Assembly (NCBI GenBank): GCA_938034165.1 | Contig: CALHKP010000011.1 | Location: 30,626 to 94,625, forward strand | Origin: an uncultured Clostridia bacterium | GTDB taxonomy: Bacteria; Bacillota; Clostridia; Peptostreptococcales; Anaerovoracaceae | Length of the DNA: 64,000 nt | Direction of reading: 5' to 3' | In this document: piece by piece, positions 9,542 through 17,435 of the stretch | Layout of the letters: every line of letters starts with the position of its first letter | Numbering within the stretch: the first letter of the stretch is position 1 | The notes under the pieces: generated by a model | What the model was told of the DNA's origin: nothing | Database searches by the model: none | The model's input: only the letters and a program-made list of their open reading frames with translations | Translations under genes and position numbers: made by a program

Positions 9542-9665
9542 GATGTTGAAATATGAACATTTGCAGAAGCTCTAGAGCTAATAATAGGAGTTGAATTATA
9601 TTATTTAATTTTTAGCCGTAAAATGCTTCTGCAGATGTTAGTATACCTTATATACCAACGACAGG
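9542..9665 (+). promoter_or_regulatory. CRISPR leader
   Basis: A 124-base A/T-rich stretch between csm5 and the first repeat. It is assigned as leader because the opposite end of the array carries the degenerate last repeat. It contains a 15-bp inverted repeat (see separate entry). A weak promoter-like pair, TTCTGC at 9627-9632 and TATATA at 9649-9654 (16-base spacer), would start transcription just at the array; this is only a candidate. Confidence 0.7.
9556..9639. repeat. 15-bp inverted repeat inside the CRISPR leader
   Basis: AACATTTGCAGAAGC at 9556-9570 and GCTTCTGCAGATGTT at 9625-9639 are reverse complements except for one position that would still pair as G-U in RNA. The 54 bases between them are A/T-rich and include a TCTAGA palindrome at 9571-9576. 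The right arm ends 26 bases before the first repeat. Confidence 0.8.
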
Positions 9666-10550
9666 AATATAAAACAAAATCCCCATCAGGGGACGGAAAC
9701 GGTATGTGAGTTTGTCAAGCTCTTTTTAACAACCAATATAAAACAAAATCCCCATCAGGGGACGGAAACATCATCATAGCGGCGTATCGCTTCACGCTTG
9801 GCAAATATAAAACAAAATCCCCATCAGGGGACGGAAACGATATTCAACAGCATTTTCGATATTGTCAAATTTAATATAAAACAAAATCCCCATCAGGGGA
9901 CGGAAACGACCTTTTGTAGGTCTTATCATCATAGCGGCGTATCAATATAAAACAAAATCCCCATCAGGTGACGGAAACGTGTATTCGTTTAGTTCAATAC
10001 TCTTCATTTTCTTAATATAAAACAAAATCCCCATCAGGGGACGGAAACGTTTCACCCTTTGAAGTTTCGTGAATTGTCATATAATATAAAACAAAATCCC
10101 CATCAGGGGACGGAAACGAATTCATCGCCAACAATAGTATTCCATGCACATGTGAAAATATAAAACAAAATCCCCATCAGGGGACGGAAACTCTCTGTTA
10201 AGTTCAATAATAAATTTCATTAAATCTAATATAAAACAAAATCCCCATCAGGGGACGGAAACTCTCTGTTAAGTTCAATAATAAATTTCATTAAATCTAA
10301 TATAAAACAAAATCCCCATCAGGGGACGGAAACCGGCCGTTAATTCATCTTCTATATCTCGGTTATACAATATAAAACAAAATCCCCATCAGGGGACGGA
10401 AACTCGATGTCGTTTATTGTAATTGTTCTCATTTTTTTCGAATATAAAACAAAATCCCCATCAGGGGACGGAAACCACTCGTCAGTGTCTGGGTTGTAGT
10501 ACTCGTTCCAGTACTAATATAAAACAAAATCCCCATCAGGGGACGGTAAT
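9666..10550 (+). CRISPR. type III-A CRISPR array, 13 repeats and 12 spacers
   Basis: The 35-base repeat starts AATATAAAAC, holds a CCCCATCAGGGG hairpin and ends ACGGAAAC, the usual type III 5' tag. Repeats start at 9666, 9735, 9804, 9873, 9944, 10014, 10083, 10157, 10228, 10299, 10369, 10441 and 10516. Spacers are 34-40 bases. Repeat 5 has G to T at 9969, breaking the hairpin. Repeat 13 is degenerate at its 3' end (GGTAAT for GGAAAC), which sets the leader on the csm5 side and transcription rightward. Spacers 8 (10192-10227) and 9 (10263-10298) are identical. Spacers 2 and 4 share 19 bases. Confidence 0.98.
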
Positions 10551-10582
10551 GTGAAACTAGAAATTTCCTTATCTGTAAAAAC

Positions 10583-10588
10583 TATAAT
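10583..10588 (+). promoter_or_regulatory. possible -10 element before cas1
   Basis: A perfect TATAAT lies between the last repeat and cas1, 40 bases before the ATG, in the A/T-rich gap 10551-10627. I find no convincing -35 hexamer, so an independent cas1 promoter is uncertain. Confidence 0.3.
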
Positions 10589-10627
10589 GATTATGATTAT
10601 TATGCTGTGATTTGGAGGTGATGAGCA

Positions 10628-11632
10628 ATGTCACATATGTATATCTTAGATAATGGTTCGTCTATTGGAATGGACGGAGGACGGTATGTTGTTAAACAAA
10701 AGGACGATGTTATAAGGAGTATTCCAAAAGAAGGTGTAGAAAGCATTATAGTCTTTGGTAATTCAACAATTACAACCCCATGTGTTCATGATCTCTTGGA
10801 ACGCGGTATTTCTGTTTGTTATTTTTCTTCTAAGGGTAAATATTTTGGTCGCCTTGTAAGTACAGAATTTAGTAAAGTTGAGCTTGTAAAGAAACAGTTT
10901 CAGATATTTGATAATAGGAATTTCTCGGTTAACCTTGCGAAAAATATAATTCAGGCAAAGATACATAATCAGTATGTTGTTGTGAAGAGATACATAAAGG
11001 ATGAGACAGAAGATATAAAGAGAAAATTAGTAATTATTAGACGTATGGAGCAAAAGGTACATAAATCAGATTCTATCGATGAGATTATGGGTTGCGAGGG
11101 TATGGCTGCTCGCAATTATTTTTCTCTCTTGGGCATGAGTGTAAAACCGGAGTTTAGATTCTATGGAAGAAATAGGAGACCTCCAAAGGATGCATTTAAT
11201 TCACTTCTAAGCTTGGGATATACATTACTTATGTATGATATAATGGCCAAAATTGAAAGCGTAGGATTAAATCCATACTATGGCTTCATGCATACAAATC
11301 GCGACAATGGACCATCACTTGTATCTGATTTGATGGAGGAATGGCGTGCAGTGATTGTCGATTCAATTGTTATGAGTATGATACAAGGAAATGAGCTTGA
11401 TACAGATGATTTTGTAACTGATGATAAGCATGAAGGTGTATATATACAAAATGCCGCTATAAAGAAGTTTATAACTAAATTTGAAAAAAAGCTTAATACT
11501 TCGAGTAAGTATCTGGCCTATGATGATAATTCTTATAGTTTTAGACAAGCTATAGAAATTCAATGCAGTAAAATTGCAGAATGCATAAATAACAATGATT
11601 TTGAGAGGTATACTCCTGTTATAATAAGGTGA
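10628..11632 (+). CDS. cas1: Cas1, CRISPR integrase
   Basis: A 334-residue Cas1. The N-terminal beta domain (YILDNGSSIGMDGGRYVV) is followed by the helical catalytic domain with E157 (GCEGMAARNYF), H222 (GFMHTNRDNG) and D234 (SLVSDLMEEWR), the metal-binding triad of the family. With Cas2 it inserts new spacers at the leader end of the array. The ATG has GGAGGTGA upstream. It lies directly downstream of the array and overlaps the TGA/GTG region just ahead of cas2, so the adaptation module is one unit. Confidence 0.95.
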   Translation: MSHMYILDNGSSIGMDGGRYVVKQKDDVIRSIPKEGVESIIVFGNSTITTPCVHDLLERGISVCYFSSKGKYFGRLVSTEFSKVELVKKQFQIFDNRNFSVNLAKNIIQAKIHNQYVVVKRYIKDETEDIKRKLVIIRRMEQKVHKSDSIDEIMGCEGMAARNYFSLLGMSVKPEFRFYGRNRRPPKDAFNSLLSLGYTLLMYDIMAKIESVGLNPYYGFMHTNRDNGPSLVSDLMEEWRAVIVDSIVMSMIQGNELDTDDFVTDDKHEGVYIQNAAIKKFITKFEKKLNTSSKYLAYDDNSYSFRQAIEIQCSKIAECINNNDFERYTPVIIR

Positions 11633-11637
11633 TAACT

Positions 11638-11964
11638 ATGTTAGATATCGATATAAAGAGCTATGATTTTAGTAATATAATTGAAGACCCTCAGAAACGG
11701 CTTATTCTCATAATTTATGATATTGTTGACAATAAGAGAAGACTTAAGATGGTAAAACATCTGGAGGCATATGGAACTAGAGTTCAAAAATCTGCTTTTG
11801 AAGCTCTGCTACTTGGACATAAGTATCGAGAGATGATAGAGGGCATAAAAAAAATTATAGAACAAGAGGATAATGTGAGGATTTATAGGCTAAATAGTAG
11901 TAATGAAGTGATTTTGCTCGGTAATAGTGATACAATGTATGAGGAGAATATCATTATAATATAA
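11638..11964 (+). CDS. cas2: Cas2, structural partner of Cas1
   Basis: A 108-residue Cas2. The ferredoxin-like core begins at LILIIYDIVDNKRRLKMVKHLEAYG, with the conserved aspartate after the first strand, and continues with RVQKSAFEA. It has an N-terminal extension of about 20 residues (LDIDIKSYDFSNIIEDPQKR) before the core. The ATG at 11638 with AAGGTGAT upstream is preferred to a GTG at 11629 that overlaps the cas1 stop. Cas2 bridges two Cas1 dimers during spacer integration. Confidence 0.92.
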   Translation: MLDIDIKSYDFSNIIEDPQKRLILIIYDIVDNKRRLKMVKHLEAYGTRVQKSAFEALLLGHKYREMIEGIKKIIEQEDNVRIYRLNSSNEVILLGNSDTMYEENIIII

Positions 11965-11978
11965 GGGAGCGTGCAAGA

Positions 11979-13328
11979 ATGAAAAATATATTTTTTTCAC
12001 CTTTAGGCAGTACTGACCCTATCGCAAGCATGCGAGATGGAGCAATGCTACATATACTTAGAAAATATGATTTTGACGAAATCTATCTATTTTATTCTAA
12101 GGAAATGTGCGAGTTAGAAGATGCAGATAATAGATATATGTATTGCATAAAAGGGTTAGAAGAGTTAACGGGAAAGAGTTTTGATAAAATAATAAAGATA
12201 AAGAGACCGGATCTTGTAGATGTGCACATCTTTGATGAGATGCTTTTAGAGTTTAGAGATGTTTTAGAAGAGATTTCTAAGGGAGAAGAATGCGAAATTG
12301 TTTTGAATGTCTCTTCTGGAACACCTGCTATGAAAAGCGCACTTCAGGTTATATCAGCAACATCAGAAAATGTAAAAATGATTCCTATTCAAGTGACAAG
12401 TCCTGCGAAAGCATATAATAGAAATCGTGAAGATGTTAAAGGAGACTATGATGTTGAAACACAATGGGAATTTAACCTTGATAATGTGGAAAGTGAGTAT
12501 GAAGACAGATGTACTGTATCTTCAAACTTAAACCTTGCATCAGAAATGAAGAAGAATTTGATTAAAAATTTTGTTGACTCATATGACTATGTTGCAGCAC
12601 TTGATATAGCAAGGGATATGGGTAGCTTTGTAAGTGAAGAGGCAGTTGATTTATTAAATGCTTTGTCGTGCAGAATTAAGCTAGATAGTAAAGGTGTAAA
12701 GTTACATTTAAAAAATACCGGATTTAAAATGTTGCCACATGAAACGAGCAGTGAGTGTGGTGTTTTTGAATATCTCATGCTATGTCGTATAAAAATTATA
12801 AAAGAAGAGTATGCGGATTTTTTACGGAGTATTTCGCCGCTATTCTTTGCACTTCTCGAGCGCATTTTAGAAAAGCATGCAGGAATTAACCTGCAGGATT
12901 ATTTGTATGATGACTATAACAGAAATAGAGGTGTAAATGGAACTATATTTAAAAAATGGGATGTTCAGAAGGTGGAGCATAACGATTTATTAGTTTCAGC
13001 TTTAACCAATGATGGAAAAAAAGAATTAAGAAGTCAGGTTGTTGGTACAGCACATCTTGTAGATATAATTAGAAGATGTCATATAGATGCAGCTACACAG
13101 AAAAATATAGACGCAATAAGAGCAATAGAAGAAAAAGTTAGAAACCCCGTAGCACATTGCATTACTTATGTAACCGAAGATGTAATAAAAGATGCTACTG
13201 GATTTACTGCCAATAAAATATTTGCTATGCTTAAGAATTTAACGATTCAGTCTGGGATGAAAATTACAGATAATGACATGAGAACATATGAAATATGCAA
13301 TGAAGAAGTAAAGAAATATCTGATTTAA
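11979..13328 (+). CDS. csm6: Csm6, CARF-HEPN ribonuclease activated by cyclic oligoadenylate
   Basis: A 449-residue Csm6. The N-terminal CARF domain (about 1-170) begins FFSPLGSTDP and contains LNVSSGTPAMKSALQ, the nucleotide-binding stretch typical of Csm6. The C-terminal HEPN domain carries RNPVAH (R388 to H393), the R-x4-H catalytic motif. Cyclic oligoadenylate made by Cas10 switches this enzyme on to cut RNA non-specifically. GGGAG precedes the ATG; cas2 ends 14 bases upstream. It is the last cas gene, and no terminator separates it from the kinase-like gene downstream. Confidence 0.9.
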   Translation: MKNIFFSPLGSTDPIASMRDGAMLHILRKYDFDEIYLFYSKEMCELEDADNRYMYCIKGLEELTGKSFDKIIKIKRPDLVDVHIFDEMLLEFRDVLEEISKGEECEIVLNVSSGTPAMKSALQVISATSENVKMIPIQVTSPAKAYNRNREDVKGDYDVETQWEFNLDNVESEYEDRCTVSSNLNLASEMKKNLIKNFVDSYDYVAALDIARDMGSFVSEEAVDLLNALSCRIKLDSKGVKLHLKNTGFKMLPHETSSECGVFEYLMLCRIKIIKEEYADFLRSISPLFFALLERILEKHAGINLQDYLYDDYNRNRGVNGTIFKKWDVQKVEHNDLLVSALTNDGKKELRSQVVGTAHLVDIIRRCHIDAATQKNIDAIRAIEEKVRNPVAHCITYVTEDVIKDATGFTANKIFAMLKNLTIQSGMKITDNDMRTYEICNEEVKKYLI

Positions 13329-13366
13329 GTGGCAAAACAACTTGGCAGGAAAGGAGAGGAAAACCT

Positions 13367-14428
13367 ATGATCAATATTACGGGAATGCTCATGTTAGAAG
13401 ACAGAGAAATTGCAGCCGTAAAGAATGGCGAAATAGTTTCTTGTGATGAGCAGATGTTGCCGCTGTATATCCGGAGAACAGGAAATATTGAAAAGTGGCT
13501 TGCTTCTCGCGCTATAGATGAGCATCGTGTTAATTCAAGGCTCCTGAAGAAGGCACTTCGTATAAAAGCAGCTGACGATGTCGAAACTGTCCTTTCTGTC
13601 AATGCGGCAACTATAACTGACCGTTACTGGTTTAAACCGGAGGGTGCAGAGCTTTCTTATGCAGATGTTTTGTTTAGGGAAAACTATTTTGACAATTTGG
13701 CTTTGTACGGCGATCCGGATGGATTTTCGCAAAAACCGTCCAAAACACCTGAGCTCACTAACATAGGAAGTTTTGAGAAGTGCTGGCGACTTATTGACGG
13801 TGAGTGGTGGATGTATAAGAGCGGAAATGAAAACGAATATTTTTCGGAGCTTTTTATATGCAGACTGGGAGAAAGCCTTGGTTTTCCAATGGCGCATTAT
13901 GAACTTGACGGTTCATATATAAAATCCAGGAATTTCACAGGTGAGACAGGTTGTAATTTTGAGCCTATGGCGGCTTTGACAGAGGACGATGATTACAGTA
14001 ATTGTTTTGATATTATATGCGAAATGTCTGAGGAGTTTGCAATGCAGTATCTGAGGATTATATGGATGGATACTGTCTGCTTTAATATGGATAGGCATAC
14101 GGAAAACTTCGGATTCTTGCGAAGCAGTACTGAAGGCAAGATTGTATCTCTTGCGCCGAACTATGATAATAATATTGCTTTGATTTCAAGAGGTTATCCG
14201 AAGAGTGATACAAGAGAAAACGATGGCCTGATAAGGTTCTTTAGAGAGTTTCTGGAAGAGAGAAGCGAAGCTGCCGAAATGTATCGCAATATGCAGCTTC
14301 CTCTGATTACTGCAGAAATGGTGGAATCGTGTATGGATGAGATTCCGATTGAAGTGAATCGAGATTTTATAAAGAATTTTATTCTTAAGGGTCAGAAAAT
14401 CGTAAATGATCTGATTGAGAAAATATAA
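13367..14428 (+). CDS. HipA-like protein kinase domain protein
   Basis: A 353-residue protein resembling the standalone HipA-like kinases of Clostridia. The N-terminal 60 residues look like the HipA N-domain; the catalytic centre is NMDRHTENFG (D242, N247), followed by LAPNYDNN (D267), matching the catalytic aspartate and metal-binding aspartate of HipA. HipA kinases phosphorylate proteins such as glutamyl-tRNA synthetase, but the substrate here is unknown. No hipB-like antitoxin gene lies next to it. It starts 38 bases after csm6 with AGGAGAGG upstream and could be co-transcribed, though its base use resembles the housekeeping flank more than the cas genes. Confidence 0.75.
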   Translation: MINITGMLMLEDREIAAVKNGEIVSCDEQMLPLYIRRTGNIEKWLASRAIDEHRVNSRLLKKALRIKAADDVETVLSVNAATITDRYWFKPEGAELSYADVLFRENYFDNLALYGDPDGFSQKPSKTPELTNIGSFEKCWRLIDGEWWMYKSGNENEYFSELFICRLGESLGFPMAHYELDGSYIKSRNFTGETGCNFEPMAALTEDDDYSNCFDIICEMSEEFAMQYLRIIWMDTVCFNMDRHTENFGFLRSSTEGKIVSLAPNYDNNIALISRGYPKSDTRENDGLIRFFREFLEERSEAAEMYRNMQLPLITAEMVESCMDEIPIEVNRDFIKNFILKGQKIVNDLIEKI

Positions 14429-14455
14429 TTTAGCTAACTATGGGGAGGCATTTTT

Positions 14456-17011
14456 ATGGGGGAACAGATGCCCGAAAAGGAGAAAAAATATATAAGCATC
14501 GGTATGCTTGCTCATGTTGATGCCGGTAAGACAACGCTTTCGGAATGCATTTTGTACAATAGCGGTGTTATCGGAAAACAGGGCAGGGTTGATCATGGTG
14601 ATGCTTTTTTGGATAATAATGAATTGGAAAGGCGTAGGGGAATTACTGTTTTTTCTAAGCAAGCGGTGTTTGAGACGTCTGGCAGTGTGTTTACAATTAT
14701 AGATACGCCCGGTCACAGTGACTTTTCTGAAGAGATGAAGAGAAGTCTTCGGGTTCTTGACTATGCAGTGCTGATTGTTTCGGCGCCGGATGGGGTGACG
14801 GGGCGAGTGTTGGATCTATGGAAACTCACTGAGAAGTTCGGAATCCCTACTTTTATTTTTGTAAACAAGACAGATGCACCTGACTTTGATAGAGACAGAT
14901 GCATGAAGGAGATAAGTGAAAAGCTTTCTTTTTCGTGTGTTTCTTTTGATGTGCCGAAGGATGAAAAATTCTACGAAAATGCGGCAGCTGCAAGCGAGGC
15001 AGCTATGGAAGTGTTCTTTGATACAGGTGTTGTGCCTGATGATGTAATTACAGATGATATACGTGAAAGGAATCTTTTTCCTGTATATTTTGGTTCGGCA
15101 CTTAAGAATCATGGCGTTAGGGAATTTATCGAAGGACTTGACAGATATGCTAAAGAGAGCAATGGAGGCACTGAACAGGCGGCTGTTGTATATAAAATCA
15201 GCAGGGATGAAAAGGGGAATAGACTTACACATATCAAGGTTACAGGCGGGAAGTTCGCTGTGAAGACTTTGGTCGGTGATGAAAAGATAAACGAGATAAG
15301 GCTTTATTCCGGGGAAAAGTATAAAATGCTGGATGAAGCCAAGAATGGAATGGTATGTGCGCTGACGGGGCTTTCATCTACTTATGCAGGTCAGCATATC
15401 GGCGAGAATGTGGGTTCTCCTGACGGGGTATCGAAGCCTTGCATGAATTACAAGGTTATTCTTGAATCTGATTGTGATGTGTTTGATGGGACAAGAAAGC
15501 TCAAGTTACTGGGTGAGGAGTTTCCGGAGCTGAATGTGACCAACAACCCGGAGACAGGTGAAATTAGAATGGGGCTTATGGGCGATGTCCAGATGGAAAC
15601 TATCAGAGAGCTTGCAAAATCAAGGTTTGACATGGATATAGATTTCGGAGATGACAGAATTATATTTATGGAAACCACAGAAAATACAGTGGAAGGAGTG
15701 GGGCATTTTGAACCTCTGAGGCATTATGCCGAAGTTCATCTGCTTCTTGAGCCGCTGGAAGCCGGAAGCGGAATTGTTATAGAAACTGACTGCGACAGCG
15801 ATTATTTCAGTAAGGGAAGACAGCAAAGCGTTGTTACAATCTTAGAAAACAATGAGCTTAGAGGAGTTTTGACAAACTCACTTTTGACTGATATCAAGAT
15901 TACTGTTGCTAAGGGTCGCGAGCATGTAAAACATACAGAAGGCGGAGATTTCAGGCAGGCGACTTTGCGAGCACTTAGACAGGGGCTCATGAAGGCAAAG
16001 TCCAAGCTTCTTGAACCTTTCTATGAGTTCACGATTGAGGTACCGGAGGAGAACACCGGTAAGGTAATGGCAGATATTCAGAAAAAATCAGGTGAGACCG
16101 GACAGCCTCAGATGAGTAATGGCATGGCAGTTATTATAGGAACTGTTCCTGTTTCTAAGTGGGATGATTATGACAAGATTTTGCTTTCTTTTACTAAGGG
16201 AAGCGGAAATATAAGCTACAGCTTGGCAGGATATTTTCCATGCCATAACAGCGAAGAAGTAATTGAAGAAATCGGATATGACCCTCTTAGGGATACTGAT
16301 AATCCTGCATCTTCTGTATTCTGTTTTGGCGGAAGCAGCGAAATCATCGAATGGAACAGAGTTGAGGATTTTATGCATCTTGACAGTGTGCTAAAACCAA
16401 AGAAGGATGACACGCCTCAGCCGGGAAGAAACAGAGAAAAGAATTACTCAAATGAGGATCTTGAAGCTATTTTCAGACAGACATACGGATCAAAGGGAAA
16501 AACCTTTAAACATGCAAAAGTAATCAAAAGTGATTCCGGTGCGGGATACAGAGGAAACAACAAAGGCCTGAACAATGCAACAGGGCCTATGCATCTTGTG
16601 GTTGACGGATATAATATGATTTTTGCATGGGAGAAGCTCAAGGAAGCGGCGAAGGATGATCTTTCTGTTGCAAGAGATTTGCTTGTGGAAGAGCTGGGAA
16701 ACTACAGCGCTTTTACAAATGAGACCGTGGTGGTTGTATTTGATGCTTATAAGCAGCCCCACAGGACGGATGCTCACGAAATAATTCACGGAGTGCATGT
16801 GATTTATACAAAAGAAGGGGATACGGCGGACCATTTTATTGAAAAACTTGTGCTAGAAAATGCAAAAAATGTGAGAATTACAGTTGCTACATCGGACAGA
16901 CTTGAACAGATGATGGTCTTCGGACAGGGAGCTTTGAGAATTTCGGCAAGAGAGCTGGAACAGAAAATCCTGGACACAAAAGAGCGAATTGAAGAGCAAC
17001 TGAAAAATTAA
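14456..17011 (+). CDS. TetM-like ribosomal GTPase fused to a YacP/Rae1-like NYN nuclease domain
   Basis: An 851-residue fusion. Residues 1 to about 640 form an EF-G/TetM-type translation GTPase: AHVDAGKT (19-26), RRRGIT, DTPGHSDF, VNKTD and GSAL motifs in order, then domains II-V. After a charged linker, residues 712 to about 840 match the YacP/Rae1 NYN domain (VVDGYN, VVFDAYK, KEGDTADHFIEKL, ATSDRLEQ, FGQGALRISARELE), with acidic residues D717, D763, D789, D792 and D814. Ordinary TetM proteins end near 640 residues. TetM frees the ribosomal A site; Rae1 of Bacillus cuts mRNA in the A site. A joint ribosome-rescue or mRNA-cutting role is inference; tetracycline resistance is possible but unproven. 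Confidence 0.88.
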   Translation: MGEQMPEKEKKYISIGMLAHVDAGKTTLSECILYNSGVIGKQGRVDHGDAFLDNNELERRRGITVFSKQAVFETSGSVFTIIDTPGHSDFSEEMKRSLRVLDYAVLIVSAPDGVTGRVLDLWKLTEKFGIPTFIFVNKTDAPDFDRDRCMKEISEKLSFSCVSFDVPKDEKFYENAAAASEAAMEVFFDTGVVPDDVITDDIRERNLFPVYFGSALKNHGVREFIEGLDRYAKESNGGTEQAAVVYKISRDEKGNRLTHIKVTGGKFAVKTLVGDEKINEIRLYSGEKYKMLDEAKNGMVCALTGLSSTYAGQHIGENVGSPDGVSKPCMNYKVILESDCDVFDGTRKLKLLGEEFPELNVTNNPETGEIRMGLMGDVQMETIRELAKSRFDMDIDFGDDRIIFMETTENTVEGVGHFEPLRHYAEVHLLLEPLEAGSGIVIETDCDSDYFSKGRQQSVVTILENNELRGVLTNSLLTDIKITVAKGREHVKHTEGGDFRQATLRALRQGLMKAKSKLLEPFYEFTIEVPEENTGKVMADIQKKSGETGQPQMSNGMAVIIGTVPVSKWDDYDKILLSFTKGSGNISYSLAGYFPCHNSEEVIEEIGYDPLRDTDNPASSVFCFGGSSEIIEWNRVEDFMHLDSVLKPKKDDTPQPGRNREKNYSNEDLEAIFRQTYGSKGKTFKHAKVIKSDSGAGYRGNNKGLNNATGPMHLVVDGYNMIFAWEKLKEAAKDDLSVARDLLVEELGNYSAFTNETVVVVFDAYKQPHRTDAHEIIHGVHVIYTKEGDTADHFIEKLVLENAKNVRITVATSDRLEQMMVFGQGALRISARELEQKILDTKERIEEQLKN

Positions 17012-17036
17012 TTAACTATATTTATTGTCTGTGATA

Positions 17037-17045
17037 TGGTATAAT
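17037..17045 (+). promoter_or_regulatory. extended -10 promoter for the asp23-nusB operon
   Basis: TGGTATAAT, an extended -10 element, lies 20 bases before the Asp23-family ATG in the 53-base gap after the GTPase fusion gene. No good -35 hexamer is seen, which fits an extended -10 promoter. Confidence 0.6.
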
Positions 17046-17064
17046 TTCGTAGAGGTGTGTAAAA

Positions 17065-17430
17065 ATGGATTTAAAAAACGACAAAGTGTACGGAAATATA
17101 ACTGTTTCAGAGGATAAGCTTATTGCATGTGTTGTAAATACAGCGCTAGATGTGGACGGCGTATGTGAGCTTGATACAGGCTTGACCGGAAATATAGCAA
17201 AGAATCTGCTGGGACGGGATATGTCAACCAGCAAGGGCATCAGATTCTCGAACAAAAATGACGAGATGGTGATAGATGTCTATATTATCGCAAAGTATGG
17301 CGTTAAAATCCCTCAGTTGGCCTGGGAGCTTCAGACGAGAATAAGAGAAGAAGTTAAGGCGGTTACAGGAGCAGATGTATCAGAAGTTAATATTCATGTT
17401 CAGGGCGTAAGCCTGAGAGGAAAGGAATAA
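17065..17430 (+). CDS. Asp23/Gls24 family envelope stress response protein
   Basis: A 121-residue Asp23/Gls24 protein (GNITVSEDKLIACVVNTAL at the N-terminus; VDVYIIAKYGVKIPQLAWELQ-like region at about 73-93; VTGADVSEVNIHVQGV near the end). These proteins are membrane-proximal and linked to cell-envelope stress; in Clostridia this short form usually precedes nusB, as here, with five bases between the genes. GAGGTG precedes the ATG. Confidence 0.9.
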   Translation: MDLKNDKVYGNITVSEDKLIACVVNTALDVDGVCELDTGLTGNIAKNLLGRDMSTSKGIRFSNKNDEMVIDVYIIAKYGVKIPQLAWELQTRIREEVKAVTGADVSEVNIHVQGVSLRGKE

Positions 17431-17435
17431 TATAT

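Noticed and set aside
9666..10550. Self-targeting spacers against genes in this window
   Set aside because: No spacer match outside the array was noticed by eye; a computed search of the whole genome would be needed to be sure.
13367..14428. HipBA toxin-antitoxin module
   Set aside because: No helix-turn-helix HipB-like gene is next to the kinase-like gene, so a classical module is not supported.
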